Shown here in pieces: positions 36,762 to 46,600 of a DNA stretch of 64,000 nt (position 1 is its first letter; every line of letters begins with the position of its first letter). The position numbers and the translations under genes were made by a program. This DNA is from JAXLWB01 sp046328715 (GTDB taxonomy: Bacteria > Chloroflexota > Anaerolineae > Caldilineales > Caldilineaceae): NCBI GenBank assembly GCA_046328715.1, contig JAXLWB010000021.1, forward strand, positions 62,001 to 126,000, in the 5' to 3' direction. The notes beneath the pieces were generated by a model. That model ran no database searches and was not told the origin of the DNA. It saw nothing but the letters and a program-made list of their open reading frames with translations.

Positions 36762-37592
36762 TTGCCGATGATCGCAGGTGGCAACAGCAACACAGCCCAG
36801 GCCAAGGTGCAAGCAGCAGCCATCATCCCTGGCACCCACTATGTGGCCCAAGCGGAACTCTTCATTGACAGCGTGGGCACAAATGGCACCGGTATTGCCA
36901 TGATCGCCAGCGATGGTCTGTTTGACAGCGCAATCGAGGCAGTCTATGTCTACATTCCGTTGACCACCATCAATGCCCTCAGCGAAGGCGACCATCCGAT
37001 CTTTGTCCACGGGCTGGATGGAGCTGGCAACTGGGGTCCGGCCATCAGCGGCACATTGCGTATTGACAAGACCGGGCCACTGGTAACCAATCTGCTGTTG
37101 ACCCCCAATCCAACACAAGGCGCGGCTACTGTCAGCGTGACCGCCGTCGCCAGTGACACGGCCAGCGCAGTCACCCAGGCGGAATGGTTCATCGACAGCG
37201 ACCCGGGCGTCGGCAGTGCTTCTGCCATGAGTGTAACGGCCAATGGTCTCACCTGGGACCTCTCGGCAAACATCAACGTGGCCTTGGTTGCCACTGGCAC
37301 CTACACGGTGAATGTACGAGCCAAAGACGCTGCTGGCAACTGGAGCACAGTCGTCACGAGCACCTTGACCGTCTCATCGGCCACGTTTGTCCCCGGTGAT
37401 GTGAATGGCGACGGCAATGTCAACATCTTTGACCTGCAGGCATTGATCAACATGATCCAGCATTCGCCGCAGCCCGACAGCGCCATCGCTCCGCTGGATT
37501 GGTGGCAACGTGCGGATCTCTTTCCGGATAGCGCATGGAACATTTTTGACCTGCAAAGTTTGATTAACATTATTCAAGCAAATGGCCCATAG
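36762..37592 (+). CDS. 3' part: Ig-like repeats ending in a type-I dockerin-like module
   Basis: Two Ig-like repeats (AQAELFIDSVGTNGTG and TQAEWFIDSDPGVGSASAM, each followed by a WGPAISGTLRID/WSTVVTSTLTV strand) lead into a C-terminal dockerin-like pair of calcium loops. Loop 1 is GDVNGDGNVNIFDLQALI with D1, N3, D5, N9 and D12 all present. Loop 2 is ADLFPDSAWNIFDLQSLI, keeping D1, D5, N9 and D12 but with Phe at position 3. Dockerins bind cohesins, and a cohesin-like module begins the next gene. The apparent TTG start is probably not real; this is the tail of the gene starting at 35004. Confidence 0.8.
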   Translation: MPMIAGGNSNTAQAKVQAAAIIPGTHYVAQAELFIDSVGTNGTGIAMIASDGLFDSAIEAVYVYIPLTTINALSEGDHPIFVHGLDGAGNWGPAISGTLRIDKTGPLVTNLLLTPNPTQGAATVSVTAVASDTASAVTQAEWFIDSDPGVGSASAMSVTANGLTWDLSANINVALVATGTYTVNVRAKDAAGNWSTVVTSTLTVSSATFVPGDVNGDGNVNIFDLQALINMIQHSPQPDSAIAPLDWWQRADLFPDSAWNIFDLQSLINIIQANGP

Positions 37593-37870
37593 TCTTATCT
37601 AACATATGTCGCATTCCTTCTTGTCATAAAGATGGTATGATAGGGGAATGGATTAAGGCCTGATAGATTATGGCCGATGTAAGATGGGGCTGAGGGTTCA
37701 TGACACGGTAACAGCGAAGTCTACAATGAAAGAGTAGAGGAGCGTGAGAAAGACTAATATTTCTCACGCTCCCGCTCTTAAAAATGGATTCGCTTTACAG
37801 AAAAATGCGCCCAAGAAATTTATTCCACTCCACGGATTCACGCTCATTGTTTGCCCAAAGGAACCCGCTC
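37593..37870. other. gap between dockerin and cohesin genes with hairpin
   Basis: GGAGCGTGAGAAA (37739-37751) and TTTCTCACGCTCC (37760-37772) form a perfect 13-bp hairpin with an 8-nt loop. It may terminate the dockerin gene or attenuate the cohesin gene. No coding sequence is seen. Confidence 0.55.
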
Positions 37871-38869
37871 ATGAAACACTCTACACTCTGGGGGTTATTA
37901 AGAGCCTTAGTTATCATAAGCCTCTTGATTCTCCCCTCGGCGCCAGCCCTCTTTGCTGCCGCCGAGCTTGCACCACTCGCCCAGGCGACAAGTACAATCT
38001 CTTTCCCAAATGCTAGCTCAGACCCAGGTCAAAGTGGCTCGTTCTCCATTTCGCTCGACAATCCAGTTGAAGTAGCTTCAGGTCAACTTCGCTTTACCTA
38101 TAGCGCTACGATTGGCTTGCAGATTACGAATTTACAAACAACCGCCCGTACGGCCGGTTATACAATTGCCACAAGCAACGTTGCCAATCCAAATCCGGCG
38201 CTACGCGAGATTCAGGTTCTGTTTTACACCCTGAATCAGGGCACCTCGATTATCACAGGTACGGGTGCAATCCTAACCGTCAATTACACGACCGCCCTCA
38301 CGGCGACAGGCTCAACGGCGCTGAACTTTACCCAGACGCTACTAGCCTCGCCTTCGGCAACTTCGCTACCTGTGACAGCTGTGAATGGTTCGTTTACCAT
38401 CAACTCAGTCGCCACCAATACACCGACGAACACGGCCACGAATACGCCAGTACCACCGACCAACACGCCAACGAACACTGCGACCAATACAGCAGTGCCA
38501 CCAACCAATACACCGACGAATACGGCCACGAATACGCCAGTACCGCCAACCAACACACCAACGAACACTGCGACCAATGCAGCAGTGCCGCCAGCACCAA
38601 TGCACCGACGAATACGGCCACGAATACGCCAGTACCACCGACCAACACGCCAACCAACACTGCAACCAATATCGCCAGTCGCGCCAACTAATACACCGAC
38701 AAACACCGCAACCAACACAGCAGTCGCACCAACCAACACGCCGACGAACACTGCAACCAATACACCAGTCGCACCAACCAACACGCCGACAAACACCGCA
38801 ACCAACACAGCGGTCACGCCAACTAACACCGACAAACACAGCAACCAACACAGCGGTCGCGCCAACTAA
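37871..38869 (+). CDS. exported cohesin-module protein, 5' part (frameshifted in its linker)
   Basis: ATG 37871 gives a good signal peptide (basic KHST..., hydrophobic LLRALVIISLLILPSAPALF, cleavage near AAAELA). Residues about 40-178 have a cohesin-like pattern: DPGQSGSFSISLDNPVEVASG, LRFTYSATIGLQITNLQ, TGTGAILTVNYTTALTATG, VTAVNGSFTI. That is the PG-x-x-G, L-x-F-x-x-x-Y and G-x-I-x-V order of cohesins. A Pro/Thr linker of TNTPTNTATNTPVPP repeats follows, in which the frame is lost (about 38590-38690) and regained, then lost again near 38830. Homology continues at 39468-40817. ATG 37784 is in frame but gives no signal. Confidence 0.75.
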   Translation: MKHSTLWGLLRALVIISLLILPSAPALFAAAELAPLAQATSTISFPNASSDPGQSGSFSISLDNPVEVASGQLRFTYSATIGLQITNLQTTARTAGYTIATSNVANPNPALREIQVLFYTLNQGTSIITGTGAILTVNYTTALTATGSTALNFTQTLLASPSATSLPVTAVNGSFTINSVATNTPTNTATNTPVPPTNTPTNTATNTAVPPTNTPTNTATNTPVPPTNTPTNTATNAAVPPAPMHRRIRPRIRQYHRPTRQPTLQPISPVAPTNTPTNTATNTAVAPTNTPTNTATNTPVAPTNTPTNTATNTAVTPTNTDKHSNQHSGRAN

Positions 38870-39467
38870 CACGCCGACAAACACGACAGCAATACCCCAG
38901 TCCCCGCTTTCAACTAACACCGACCAGCACAGCGACCAAGACAATCACCGAGTAGCACCGACGGCAACTAGCACGGCGACCAAGACCAACACGCCAGTGG
39001 CACCAGCGGCGACAGCAACGAAGACCAGCGCACCAATAAGCGCCAGCCGCAACAGCGACCAAAACAATGCACCGGTTGCGCCAGCAGGCAGCAGCGAGGC
39101 CAATGCGCCAGTAGCGCCAACGGCTACGGCTACCAAGACCAATACGCCGGTACCGCCAACCGCGACCGCAACCAAGACAATGCACCAGTTGCGCCAGCAG
39201 CAACGGCTACCAGAACTAATACGCCGGTACCACCAACCGCAACAGCAACGAAGACCAATGCGCCGGTAGCGCCAACGGCAACGGCGGCTGACCAAGACCA
39301 ATACACCGGTTGCGCCAACGGCTACGGCTACCAAGACTAATACGCCGGTACCACCAACTGCGACAGCGACCAAGACCAATACACCGGTTGCGCCAACGGC
39401 CACGGCTACCAAGACAAATACGCCGGTACCACCAACCGCGACAGCAACGAAGACCAACACGCCAATA
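38870..39467 (+). pseudogene. frameshifted Pro/Thr linker of the cohesin protein
   Basis: The linker continues in low-complexity units (VAPTATATKTNTPVPP) that change reading frame several times because of single-base indels, with no complete open frame joining the two sides. Replication slippage in the repeats or assembly error could cause this. In the original frame it would join the cohesin module to the C-terminal domains. Confidence 0.65.
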
Positions 39468-40817
39468 GTGCCAACGGCGACAGCGACCAAGACCAATACA
39501 CCAGTGCCGCCAACCGCAACAGCGACTAAGACCAACACGCCTGTGCCGCCAACGGCGACGAATACACCTGCCTCGGGCAAGGCCAGCATCACGATCATCA
39601 AGGATGCGCAGCCCAATAGCACGCAGGACTTCCGCTTCTACAGCGCCTTTGGTACCTTCCTGTTGGACGATGAGCCAAATGAAGACGACGGTGTTTCGTC
39701 TTCGATTACCTTTGCCAATGTCAACCCAGGCAGCTACAACTTCTCTGAAGCCCACCAGAGTGGCTGGAAGCTCAGCGCCATCCAATGTACACCGAGCAAT
39801 CACGTTACGGTTGATTTGAGCATCAACAATGTCTTGATCGCACCAGTGGCAGGCGATGTCATTACCTGTACCTTCATCAATCAGGCGATTGGCGTAGCGA
39901 CAGCGACACCGACCAATACCTCTGCGGCACCAACCGCAACTGCGACCAAGACGCCCGTGAGCGGAACAAGCACACCAACCGCAACTGCAACCAAGACGCC
40001 GGTAGCACCGACCAATACGCCAGTTGCCACTCCAGTATCAGGCAAGGCCAAGATCACCTTTGTCAAGCAGTCTGAGCCTAAGAGCATTCAGGACTTTACC
40101 TACTACGGAGCCTTCGGTACGTTCTTGCTCGACGACCCGGCGACTGATGATGGCGATGGTGTCTTCAATTCCATCACCTATAACAATGTCACACCAGGCA
40201 CCTATAGCTTCTCCGAGGCCCATCAAGCATCCTGGGAGCTGTCAGCCATCAACTGTACACCGTCGGCACGGGCAACCGTGGATCTGGCCAACCTCTCTGT
40301 CACGCTGCAGCCACAGGCTGGCGACACGATCGTCTGTACCTTTGTCAACGAACGATTGGTCAACATCGACGTTCACAAGTTCAACGATATGAATGGCGAC
40401 AAGGTGAAGCAAACCAGCGAGCCATATCTGTCGGGTTGGAACATCGGTATCTATAACACTGCCAACCAACTGTTGTACAGCTCTGTCACCGATTCCACCG
40501 GTGTGGTAAGCAAGGCCAATCTTCCCCCCGACAGCTATAAGGTGTGCGAGACGCCACAATCGGGTTGGACAAATTCACTGCCCGCAACACTTGATGCAAC
40601 GCTGCACCTGCCCTGTTATACGATTACGCTTAACCCCGGTGAGGGCGCATCCGTACTCTTTGGCAATACACGCGCAGCCTTGAGCAGCCAAGGGCAATCG
40701 GTGAATGCGAACCAACAAGGGGTGAAGGTCTCGAACCTGCCCGACATCAACGAAGCACCCACCTTAGATCCAGCGTTGAGCGGAAGAGTGATCTTCCTAC
40801 CGGTCGTATCGAAATAG
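39468..40817 (+). CDS. 3' part of cohesin protein: two transthyretin-like repeats, SdrD-B domain, surface motif
   Basis: After the TATATKTNTPVPP linker come two near-identical domains of about 100 residues (KASITIIKDAQPNSTQDFRF and KAKITFVKQSEPKSIQDFTY, each with AFGTFLLDD and SEAHQ). These are SpaA/transthyretin-like surface modules. A third SdrD-B-like domain follows (VHKFNDMNGDKVKQ...), and the C-terminus reads SGRVIFLPVVSK, matching the LPLV-type ending of other exported proteins here. It is part of the same protein as 37871-38869. Three hairpins lie in the 240 bp after the stop codon. Confidence 0.78.
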   Translation: MPTATATKTNTPVPPTATATKTNTPVPPTATNTPASGKASITIIKDAQPNSTQDFRFYSAFGTFLLDDEPNEDDGVSSSITFANVNPGSYNFSEAHQSGWKLSAIQCTPSNHVTVDLSINNVLIAPVAGDVITCTFINQAIGVATATPTNTSAAPTATATKTPVSGTSTPTATATKTPVAPTNTPVATPVSGKAKITFVKQSEPKSIQDFTYYGAFGTFLLDDPATDDGDGVFNSITYNNVTPGTYSFSEAHQASWELSAINCTPSARATVDLANLSVTLQPQAGDTIVCTFVNERLVNIDVHKFNDMNGDKVKQTSEPYLSGWNIGIYNTANQLLYSSVTDSTGVVSKANLPPDSYKVCETPQSGWTNSLPATLDATLHLPCYTITLNPGEGASVLFGNTRAALSSQGQSVNANQQGVKVSNLPDINEAPTLDPALSGRVIFLPVVSK

Positions 40818-40830
40818 GCTCGATTGCAGT

Positions 40831-40883
40831 TGCGACGCCATGAATGGCTTCCATCGGTGACAGATGAAATTCATGGCGTCGCA
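40831..40883 (+). terminator. 15-bp perfect hairpin after cohesin gene
   Basis: TGCGACGCCATGAAT (40831-40845) pairs perfectly with ATTCATGGCGTCGCA (40869-40883). A second 9-bp hairpin (40891-40899 with 40925-40933) follows at once. T-runs are weak; termination is likely but not certain. Confidence 0.6.
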
Positions 40884-40972
40884 GCGCAGAAGTGAAACCA
40901 GAACGGTTCTCCTAACACCTTTTCGGTTTCACTGAATTAGAGTAAAGCAACGAGAAAGTTTTAATAAAGGCA

Positions 40973-41018
40973 AGACAGTAGAACGGTGGGACCCAGCTTT
41001 CTCACCGTTCTACTGTCT
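40973..41018. repeat. 16-bp perfect inverted repeat before the 41057 gene
   Basis: AGACAGTAGAACGGTG (40973-40988) pairs perfectly with CACCGTTCTACTGTCT (41003-41018), followed by CATTATTTTG. It lies 38 bp upstream of the next start codon, so it could terminate or regulate. Its cagt/actg words recall the other intergenic palindromes. Confidence 0.65.
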
Positions 41019-41056
41019 CATTATTTTGTAGTTGTAAGCATATCGGAGATAATCTT

Positions 41057-41566
41057 ATGAGTGAAAGTACGATTTCAGCGAATACGTCTCAGCACCCGTT
41101 CCAGCGCCTATTGCGTCGTCTGACTCAGGTCGCACTCATTTTGCCAATCTTGGCTGTCGTTGTTGTCTACTTGGTTTGGAATCGGGGATTGCCTTCTTTT
41201 GGTACGAGCCGTCTGCTTTCTACATCCAAAGTTATCTCAACCGAAGTATTAAAAGAACGCTATGGGGTCGAAGTCACGCTGGTCGGCGTAACCGCAGCGG
41301 GTGGCATGATCGACTTTCGCTACCGGATTCTAGACAAAGCCAAAGCAGAGTTTTTAGTCGGTGCAGGTGCAGAGATCTCCCTGATTGCACAAGATAGCGG
41401 TGTAACCCTGGTCTCCGACTCGCACGACATGAAGCACAATCAGCAGTTATCAGACGGCGGAGTTTATTTCCATTTTTATGCCAACCGGGGCAATGCCGTA
41501 AAACCTGGCACCCCAGTCATCGTGGACTTTGGTTCAGTCCGATTGGAGCCAATTGCCGCGCAGTAG
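41057..41566 (+). CDS. membrane-anchored protein of unknown function
   Basis: The 169-residue protein has one transmembrane helix near 24-42 (VALILPILAVVVVYLVW) and an extracellular beta-rich domain (YGVEVTLVGVTAAGGMIDFRYRI..., VYFHFYANRGNAVKPGTPVIVDFGSV). ATG 41057 has GGAGATAATCTT upstream. The C-terminal domain looks like a compact Ig-like fold of the copper-chaperone or periplasmic accessory type, but I recognise no named family. Its place just ahead of the CSLREA and CopC-D-protease genes suggests a shared envelope role. Confidence 0.7.
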   Translation: MSESTISANTSQHPFQRLLRRLTQVALILPILAVVVVYLVWNRGLPSFGTSRLLSTSKVISTEVLKERYGVEVTLVGVTAAGGMIDFRYRILDKAKAEFLVGAGAEISLIAQDSGVTLVSDSHDMKHNQQLSDGGVYFHFYANRGNAVKPGTPVIVDFGSVRLEPIAAQ

Positions 41567-41609
41567 TCGCGTCCTCATTGGGTCACTCGTATACAAATTA
41601 GGAGGGAAT

Positions 41610-43649
41610 ATGAAGAAGCGCTCCCTGATAGCTGTTTATATTATCCTCGTAGCTTTGTTTTGTACCTTCTCCGCCCTCTATTTTGCCCATGCCCCGCTGC
41701 TTCGGGCTGCCACCCCGATCACGGTTACCACCAACGCCGACCTGCTTGCCAACGACGGCCTCTGCTCACTGCGCGAAGCCATTCTCTCGGCCAATAGCGA
41801 CAGCGCGGTAGGGGGCTGCACCGCCGGCAGCGGCACCGATACCATCGTGATCGCCTCGGCCTTGGGTGCGCCGGTCACCTTTTCTCTGACCCTGAATGGC
41901 GCAGGCGAAGATGCCGCTCAAAGTGGCGATTTGGACATTACAAGTGACCTCACCATCAGCCCTTCACTGGCCAGCCAAAGTGGCGCTGTGATCGTCGATG
42001 GCAATGGCAGTGACCGCGTCTTTCACATCTTCAAAAATGCCCATGCCACGCTCAATGGGCTGGTCGTCCAACATGGCAATCCAGGTGCTGCTGCCGACGG
42101 CGGTGGCATCGCCGTGGAAGCAGTAGCCTTTCTGACCATGAACCAAAGCATAATCCGCAACAATGTGGCCAACAACGGCGGCGGTACCATGGTCTACGGC
42201 AGCCTGACGCTCAACAACAGCACAGTAGAAGGCAACAACAACGGCGGCATTAACAACAATGGTGGCCTTCTGCTCTTTACCAATGTTACGGTTCGCAACA
42301 ACAGTGGCGACTATGGCATTCGCAACCACACCATCGCCGGGCTAACCTTCAACGGCGGCACGGTGGAAAACAATCAGGGCGGCATCAGTAACGACAACTC
42401 CACCGCCACCTTGACTAGTGTGATGATTGAGTCGAACTACACGGGCGGCGGAGTTTATAACAATGGGAACTCGATCACGCGGCTGAAGATCAGCAAGAGC
42501 CAGATTTTGAGCAACACAGCCAGCAGCGGCGGCGGCGTTTCTAGCAACGGAACAGCGACCGTAGCGACGATTGAAGACACCCGCATCGCCTACAACAAGG
42601 CCATCGGCTCGACCGGGTTAGCAGGTTCGGGGGGTGGCGTCTTCAACAACGGCACGATGACGATCAATCGTACCGTTCTGGACCACAACCAAGCCTTCTC
42701 CGGTGGTGGCGTGCGCCACTTTGGCGGCAATCTCTCCCTTATCAATTCGACCGTGAGCGCCAACAGCGCCAGCAACAATGGCGGCGGGGTCTACAATGAT
42801 GCAGCGCTCGTCTTCGACTTTGCCACCGTGGCTTATAACGGGGCCGGCGGCGGAGATACGGGCGACAACATCTTCAACGACGAAGCACAGATCTCATTTC
42901 ACAGCACCATCATCGCCAACCCACTACACGACAGCAACTGCTACAATAGTGGCGGGTCGCTCAGTTCGGTAGGCTACAACCTGGATAGCGTCAATCTTTG
43001 CAATTTCCATGGAACGGGCGACCTCATCAACAGCGATCCCAAACTGGGCCCCTTGCAAGATAACGGCGGCTTTTCGCTCACCCATGCCCTGCTCACTGGA
43101 AGCCCTGCCTTGGACACGGGAGACAGCAACCCCAAACGCTGTGTCAAAACCGATCAGCGCGGCACACCCCGTCCCCTCGGCCCCGGCTGTGACATTGGTG
43201 CCTACGAGCTATTTGTCGAAGGAAGCGACACACCCACCCCTACCGCCACCAACACGCCGACCCACACGCGCACGCCAGTAGTGACGGTGACGTATACGCC
43301 TACACCCAACGGTGGGCCAACCGCGACCCATACGCCCACACCCACCGATAGTGCGACAGCCGCAACCCCTACCGAAATTGTGCCAACGGAGACACCGACT
43401 GCAACCTCCAGTGGTACGCCAGAGACACCAACAGAAACCGCTACGGTCACGACAACCGCGCAGACGGCAACGCTGACGCCTACCGCCACGGAGACCACTG
43501 GCACCCCCAGTCCCACACCGACTGGGACCATTACACCAGCCACGCCAACTCCGACACACACACCGGCAACGGCGACCATTACACCCGTGGCGACAAACAC
43601 GGAGACGCCCAGCTTTCGCGGCTTTTTGCCTTTGATTGTGCGGCAATAG
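41610..43649 (+). CDS. exported CSLREA-type beta-helix protein with Pro/Thr tail
   Basis: The signal peptide is MKKRSLIAVYIILVALFCTF and cleavage falls near LLRAATP. The mature N-terminus carries the CSLREA motif (DGLCSLREAILSANSD), seen in exported beta-helix proteins. Right-handed beta-helix repeats rich in GG-x-x-NNG then run from about residue 130 to 480. The helix ends in the usual closing segment (GSPALDTGDSNPKRC...DQRGTPRP, CDIGAYEL). A 120-residue Thr/Pro linker follows and the protein ends SFRGFLPLIVRQ, the LPLV-type C-terminal motif. ATG 41610 is chosen because of AGGAGGG 3-9 nt upstream. The next gene starts 15 bp later, implying an operon. Confidence 0.85.
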   Translation: MKKRSLIAVYIILVALFCTFSALYFAHAPLLRAATPITVTTNADLLANDGLCSLREAILSANSDSAVGGCTAGSGTDTIVIASALGAPVTFSLTLNGAGEDAAQSGDLDITSDLTISPSLASQSGAVIVDGNGSDRVFHIFKNAHATLNGLVVQHGNPGAAADGGGIAVEAVAFLTMNQSIIRNNVANNGGGTMVYGSLTLNNSTVEGNNNGGINNNGGLLLFTNVTVRNNSGDYGIRNHTIAGLTFNGGTVENNQGGISNDNSTATLTSVMIESNYTGGGVYNNGNSITRLKISKSQILSNTASSGGGVSSNGTATVATIEDTRIAYNKAIGSTGLAGSGGGVFNNGTMTINRTVLDHNQAFSGGGVRHFGGNLSLINSTVSANSASNNGGGVYNDAALVFDFATVAYNGAGGGDTGDNIFNDEAQISFHSTIIANPLHDSNCYNSGGSLSSVGYNLDSVNLCNFHGTGDLINSDPKLGPLQDNGGFSLTHALLTGSPALDTGDSNPKRCVKTDQRGTPRPLGPGCDIGAYELFVEGSDTPTPTATNTPTHTRTPVVTVTYTPTPNGGPTATHTPTPTDSATAATPTEIVPTETPTATSSGTPETPTETATVTTTAQTATLTPTATETTGTPSPTPTGTITPATPTPTHTPATATITPVATNTETPSFRGFLPLIVRQ

Positions 43650-43664
43650 GAAGATAGCGCTTTT

Positions 43665-46600
43665 ATGATTCGCCTTCGCCGCACATGGTTGGTTGCCCTG
43701 CTGCTCTTTGCGGTCCTTGCCTGGGGCAGCCGAACGGCCCAGGCGCATGCGACCTTGACCCGTTCCGACCCTGCCGATGGCAGTCTGCTCGATTCGGCAC
43801 CTGGGGAGGTGAACCTTTGGTTCGATGAGCCGGTGGTGGCGCAATTTAGCAGCGTGCGTCTGACCAATGAGGAGAACCAGTTCCTCGGCGGTGCTACAGT
43901 CGATCCCAACCAGCGCGAAAGCACCTCGCTGCGCATTCTGCTCCCGCCCTTGGAGAAGGGTTCCTACCTGCTCTTCTGGAAGATTCTGTCCAACGAAGAT
44001 GGCCACTATAGCCAGGGCCTAACCGCCTTCAGTGTCGGCGTGGCAGGCAACGTGTCGTCGGCCAACCGCCCAGTCGCCTTACCCATTTCGCCTTCAATCG
44101 TCGAAGCCCTGCTGCGTTGGCTCAATTTGTTGCTACTCACCAGCGCCGTGGGTGCCTTGAGTATGCTTTATCTGGTGCTGGCACCGCTCAAGCAGCAAAC
44201 AACGTCGCGTGCTGTAGCGCAGCAGCAACAGCTTCAGCGCCAGATCCTGCGCTGGGCCGTCGCCTGTGCGCTTGGCCTGTTGTTGGTGAATATGGGTCTG
44301 CTAATCTGGCAACTTCGCCTGGCCCAGGAGCAGACCGCAAGCCAAAGCTCGTGGTTCGAGCAGACGCAGCAACTCCTGCTCGGCACCTTCTGGGGCAATC
44401 TATGGATCGTACGCCAATGCGTTTTGCTCTTTTTTGCGAGCGGGCTCTGGTTTCTCAGCCGACGACAGCAGGATACCGTTGCCCTCTCCTGGCATCTGCT
44501 GATTGCAGGCCGTTCGATTGATCTGCTGATTATCCAAGCGCTCTCCAGCCACCAAATTGGCGGGACGAGCAACTGGTTGTTTATGTTGTTCAATGTCACC
44601 GCCCATCTGTTGGCCGCCAGTATTTGGATGGGTAGCATCCTCGTCATGGCACTCTGGATTGTGCCTACTATTCTGCGCAAACAAAAACAAAGTGCGATCG
44701 AGGGCTGGCAACCGATCCGTTGGAGCCGATTTACCCTCTTGGCCGCCTCCAGTGTGGCACTGCTCTTTGCCTCCGGCCTCTACAGCATGGGCAAACAGGT
44801 CGCTTCGCTCGATGCCCTGCTCACCACCGACTATGGCTGGCTCTTGCTGGGCAAGTTGGCATTGGTGGTGCTGGCCGGGCTTTGCGGCATCGGCAACATG
44901 TTGCTTGTCCATCCGCAGGCACCGCAATTTCTCGGGCGCTGGTTGACCCAACGGATTGCCTGGAAGTTCCTGGCCCGTTTCCCACTGCCCCGGCTGCTCC
45001 TGATCGAGGCGATTTTTGGGGTATTGGTGCTGGCAGCCAGCAGTTTGCTCAGCGCCAGTGCGCCACCAAGCGACATCACCTACGCCATCGATCCGGCCCA
45101 GATTCAGCCAACGCGCGGTCAGCGTGTGGGCGATATGCTCGTCACCTTGAGCGCAAGTCCGAATCGGCTGGGGCAGAATGTCTTTGATGTGCGACTTTTA
45201 CGTCCGCCCAGCGGCGACCAGCCACGCATCTTGAGTGTGATGCTTGTCTTCACCTACCTGGGCCAGCCCGACAAAGATGAAACCAGCAACCAGTCCGCCT
45301 CCGTGATCGCCCAGAACATGGAGGAGAATCGTTATCAGATCACGGGCAACTATCTCAAGCGTCCCGGCGACTGGCAGATCGACATACGTATTGCGCGCGA
45401 GGGCACGGACGGTGCTGTTGTTTCCTTCCCTTGGCTCGTGCCACCTTCCGGCACAATCCAGCAGGTCTGGATCTCCAAATATCCGTGGCAGCAACTGCTT
45501 TCGGTAGCGGCGGCCATCCTGGCGCTCGTGTTAGGCACCCTGATTGTGCTGACGCGACGACGGGTTGTCTCCGCTGCCACTCTACGCCAAGGGCGGCAGG
45601 TGGCGGCAGCAATCTTACTTCTGCTGCTTCTGCTTCACAGCGTGCTGGTTCCCCATGCGACGTTGCTGGCGCAAAGTGATGTCACAGCCACAGCCCAGAT
45701 TGCTCAGTCGGTACAAAGTCTGTTAGCAAACGCAGACAGCCAGCAACGCATCCCGGTCATCGTGGTCCTGCGCCAACAGGCCGATCTGAGCAGCCTCAAC
45801 GAGCGCAGCCGTGCCAGTCGGCTCCAACAGGTGGTACAACGGTTACAAGCCCAGGCCGAGCATACGCAGTCGCGTCTTCGTTCCTTGCTGCGTATGCGGC
45901 AAAGTGAAGGGCAGGTCACTGCCTTTCAACCACTCTGGATCATCAACGGGGTGGCGCTGACGGCCAGCGCTTCCCTCATCCGCGAGTTGGCAACCCTGCC
46001 CGAGGTGGCAGAGATCCGACTGGATGGCACCGTGCAAGCCCCGCCACGCCCGGCCTCCACCGCCGCCACCGAACCAAACATCACCCTGATCAACGCACCT
46101 GCCCTCTGGAATCTGGGCATTGATGGCACAGGTGTGGTCGTGGCCAGCGTCGATACTGGCGTCGATCTCACCCATCCCGATCTGCAATCACGCTGGCGCG
46201 GGGGCAGCAACAGTTGGTTTGACCCCTATCACCAGCACGCCACCCCGACCGACCTTGCCGGCAACAGCAGTGGACACGGCACTTGGACGGTGGGGGTAAT
46301 GATGGGCGGCGATGCAGGGGGCAGCGCGATTGGAGTGGCACCGGGTGCGCAATGGATTGCGGCCAAGATCTTCGATGATCAGGGCAAGGGCAACTTTGCC
46401 AACATCCATGCCGCTTATCAATGGCTGCTCGACCCGGATGGCAACCCCAACAGCGAGGATGCGCCGCAGGTGGTTAACAATTCGTGGGATCTATTGATTG
46501 TTGGCTGTAACCTGGAATTTGCAACGGATCTGCAAGTGTTGCGGGCGGCAGGCATTTTGCCTGTCTTTGCGGCGGGGAACGATGGGCCAAGCCCGAACAG

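Noticed and set aside
38284..39803. Long antisense frames rich in Val-Gly (VAVFVGVLVG repeats)
   Set aside because: Mirror translation of the Pro/Thr linker DNA on the other strand; not a protein-like sequence.
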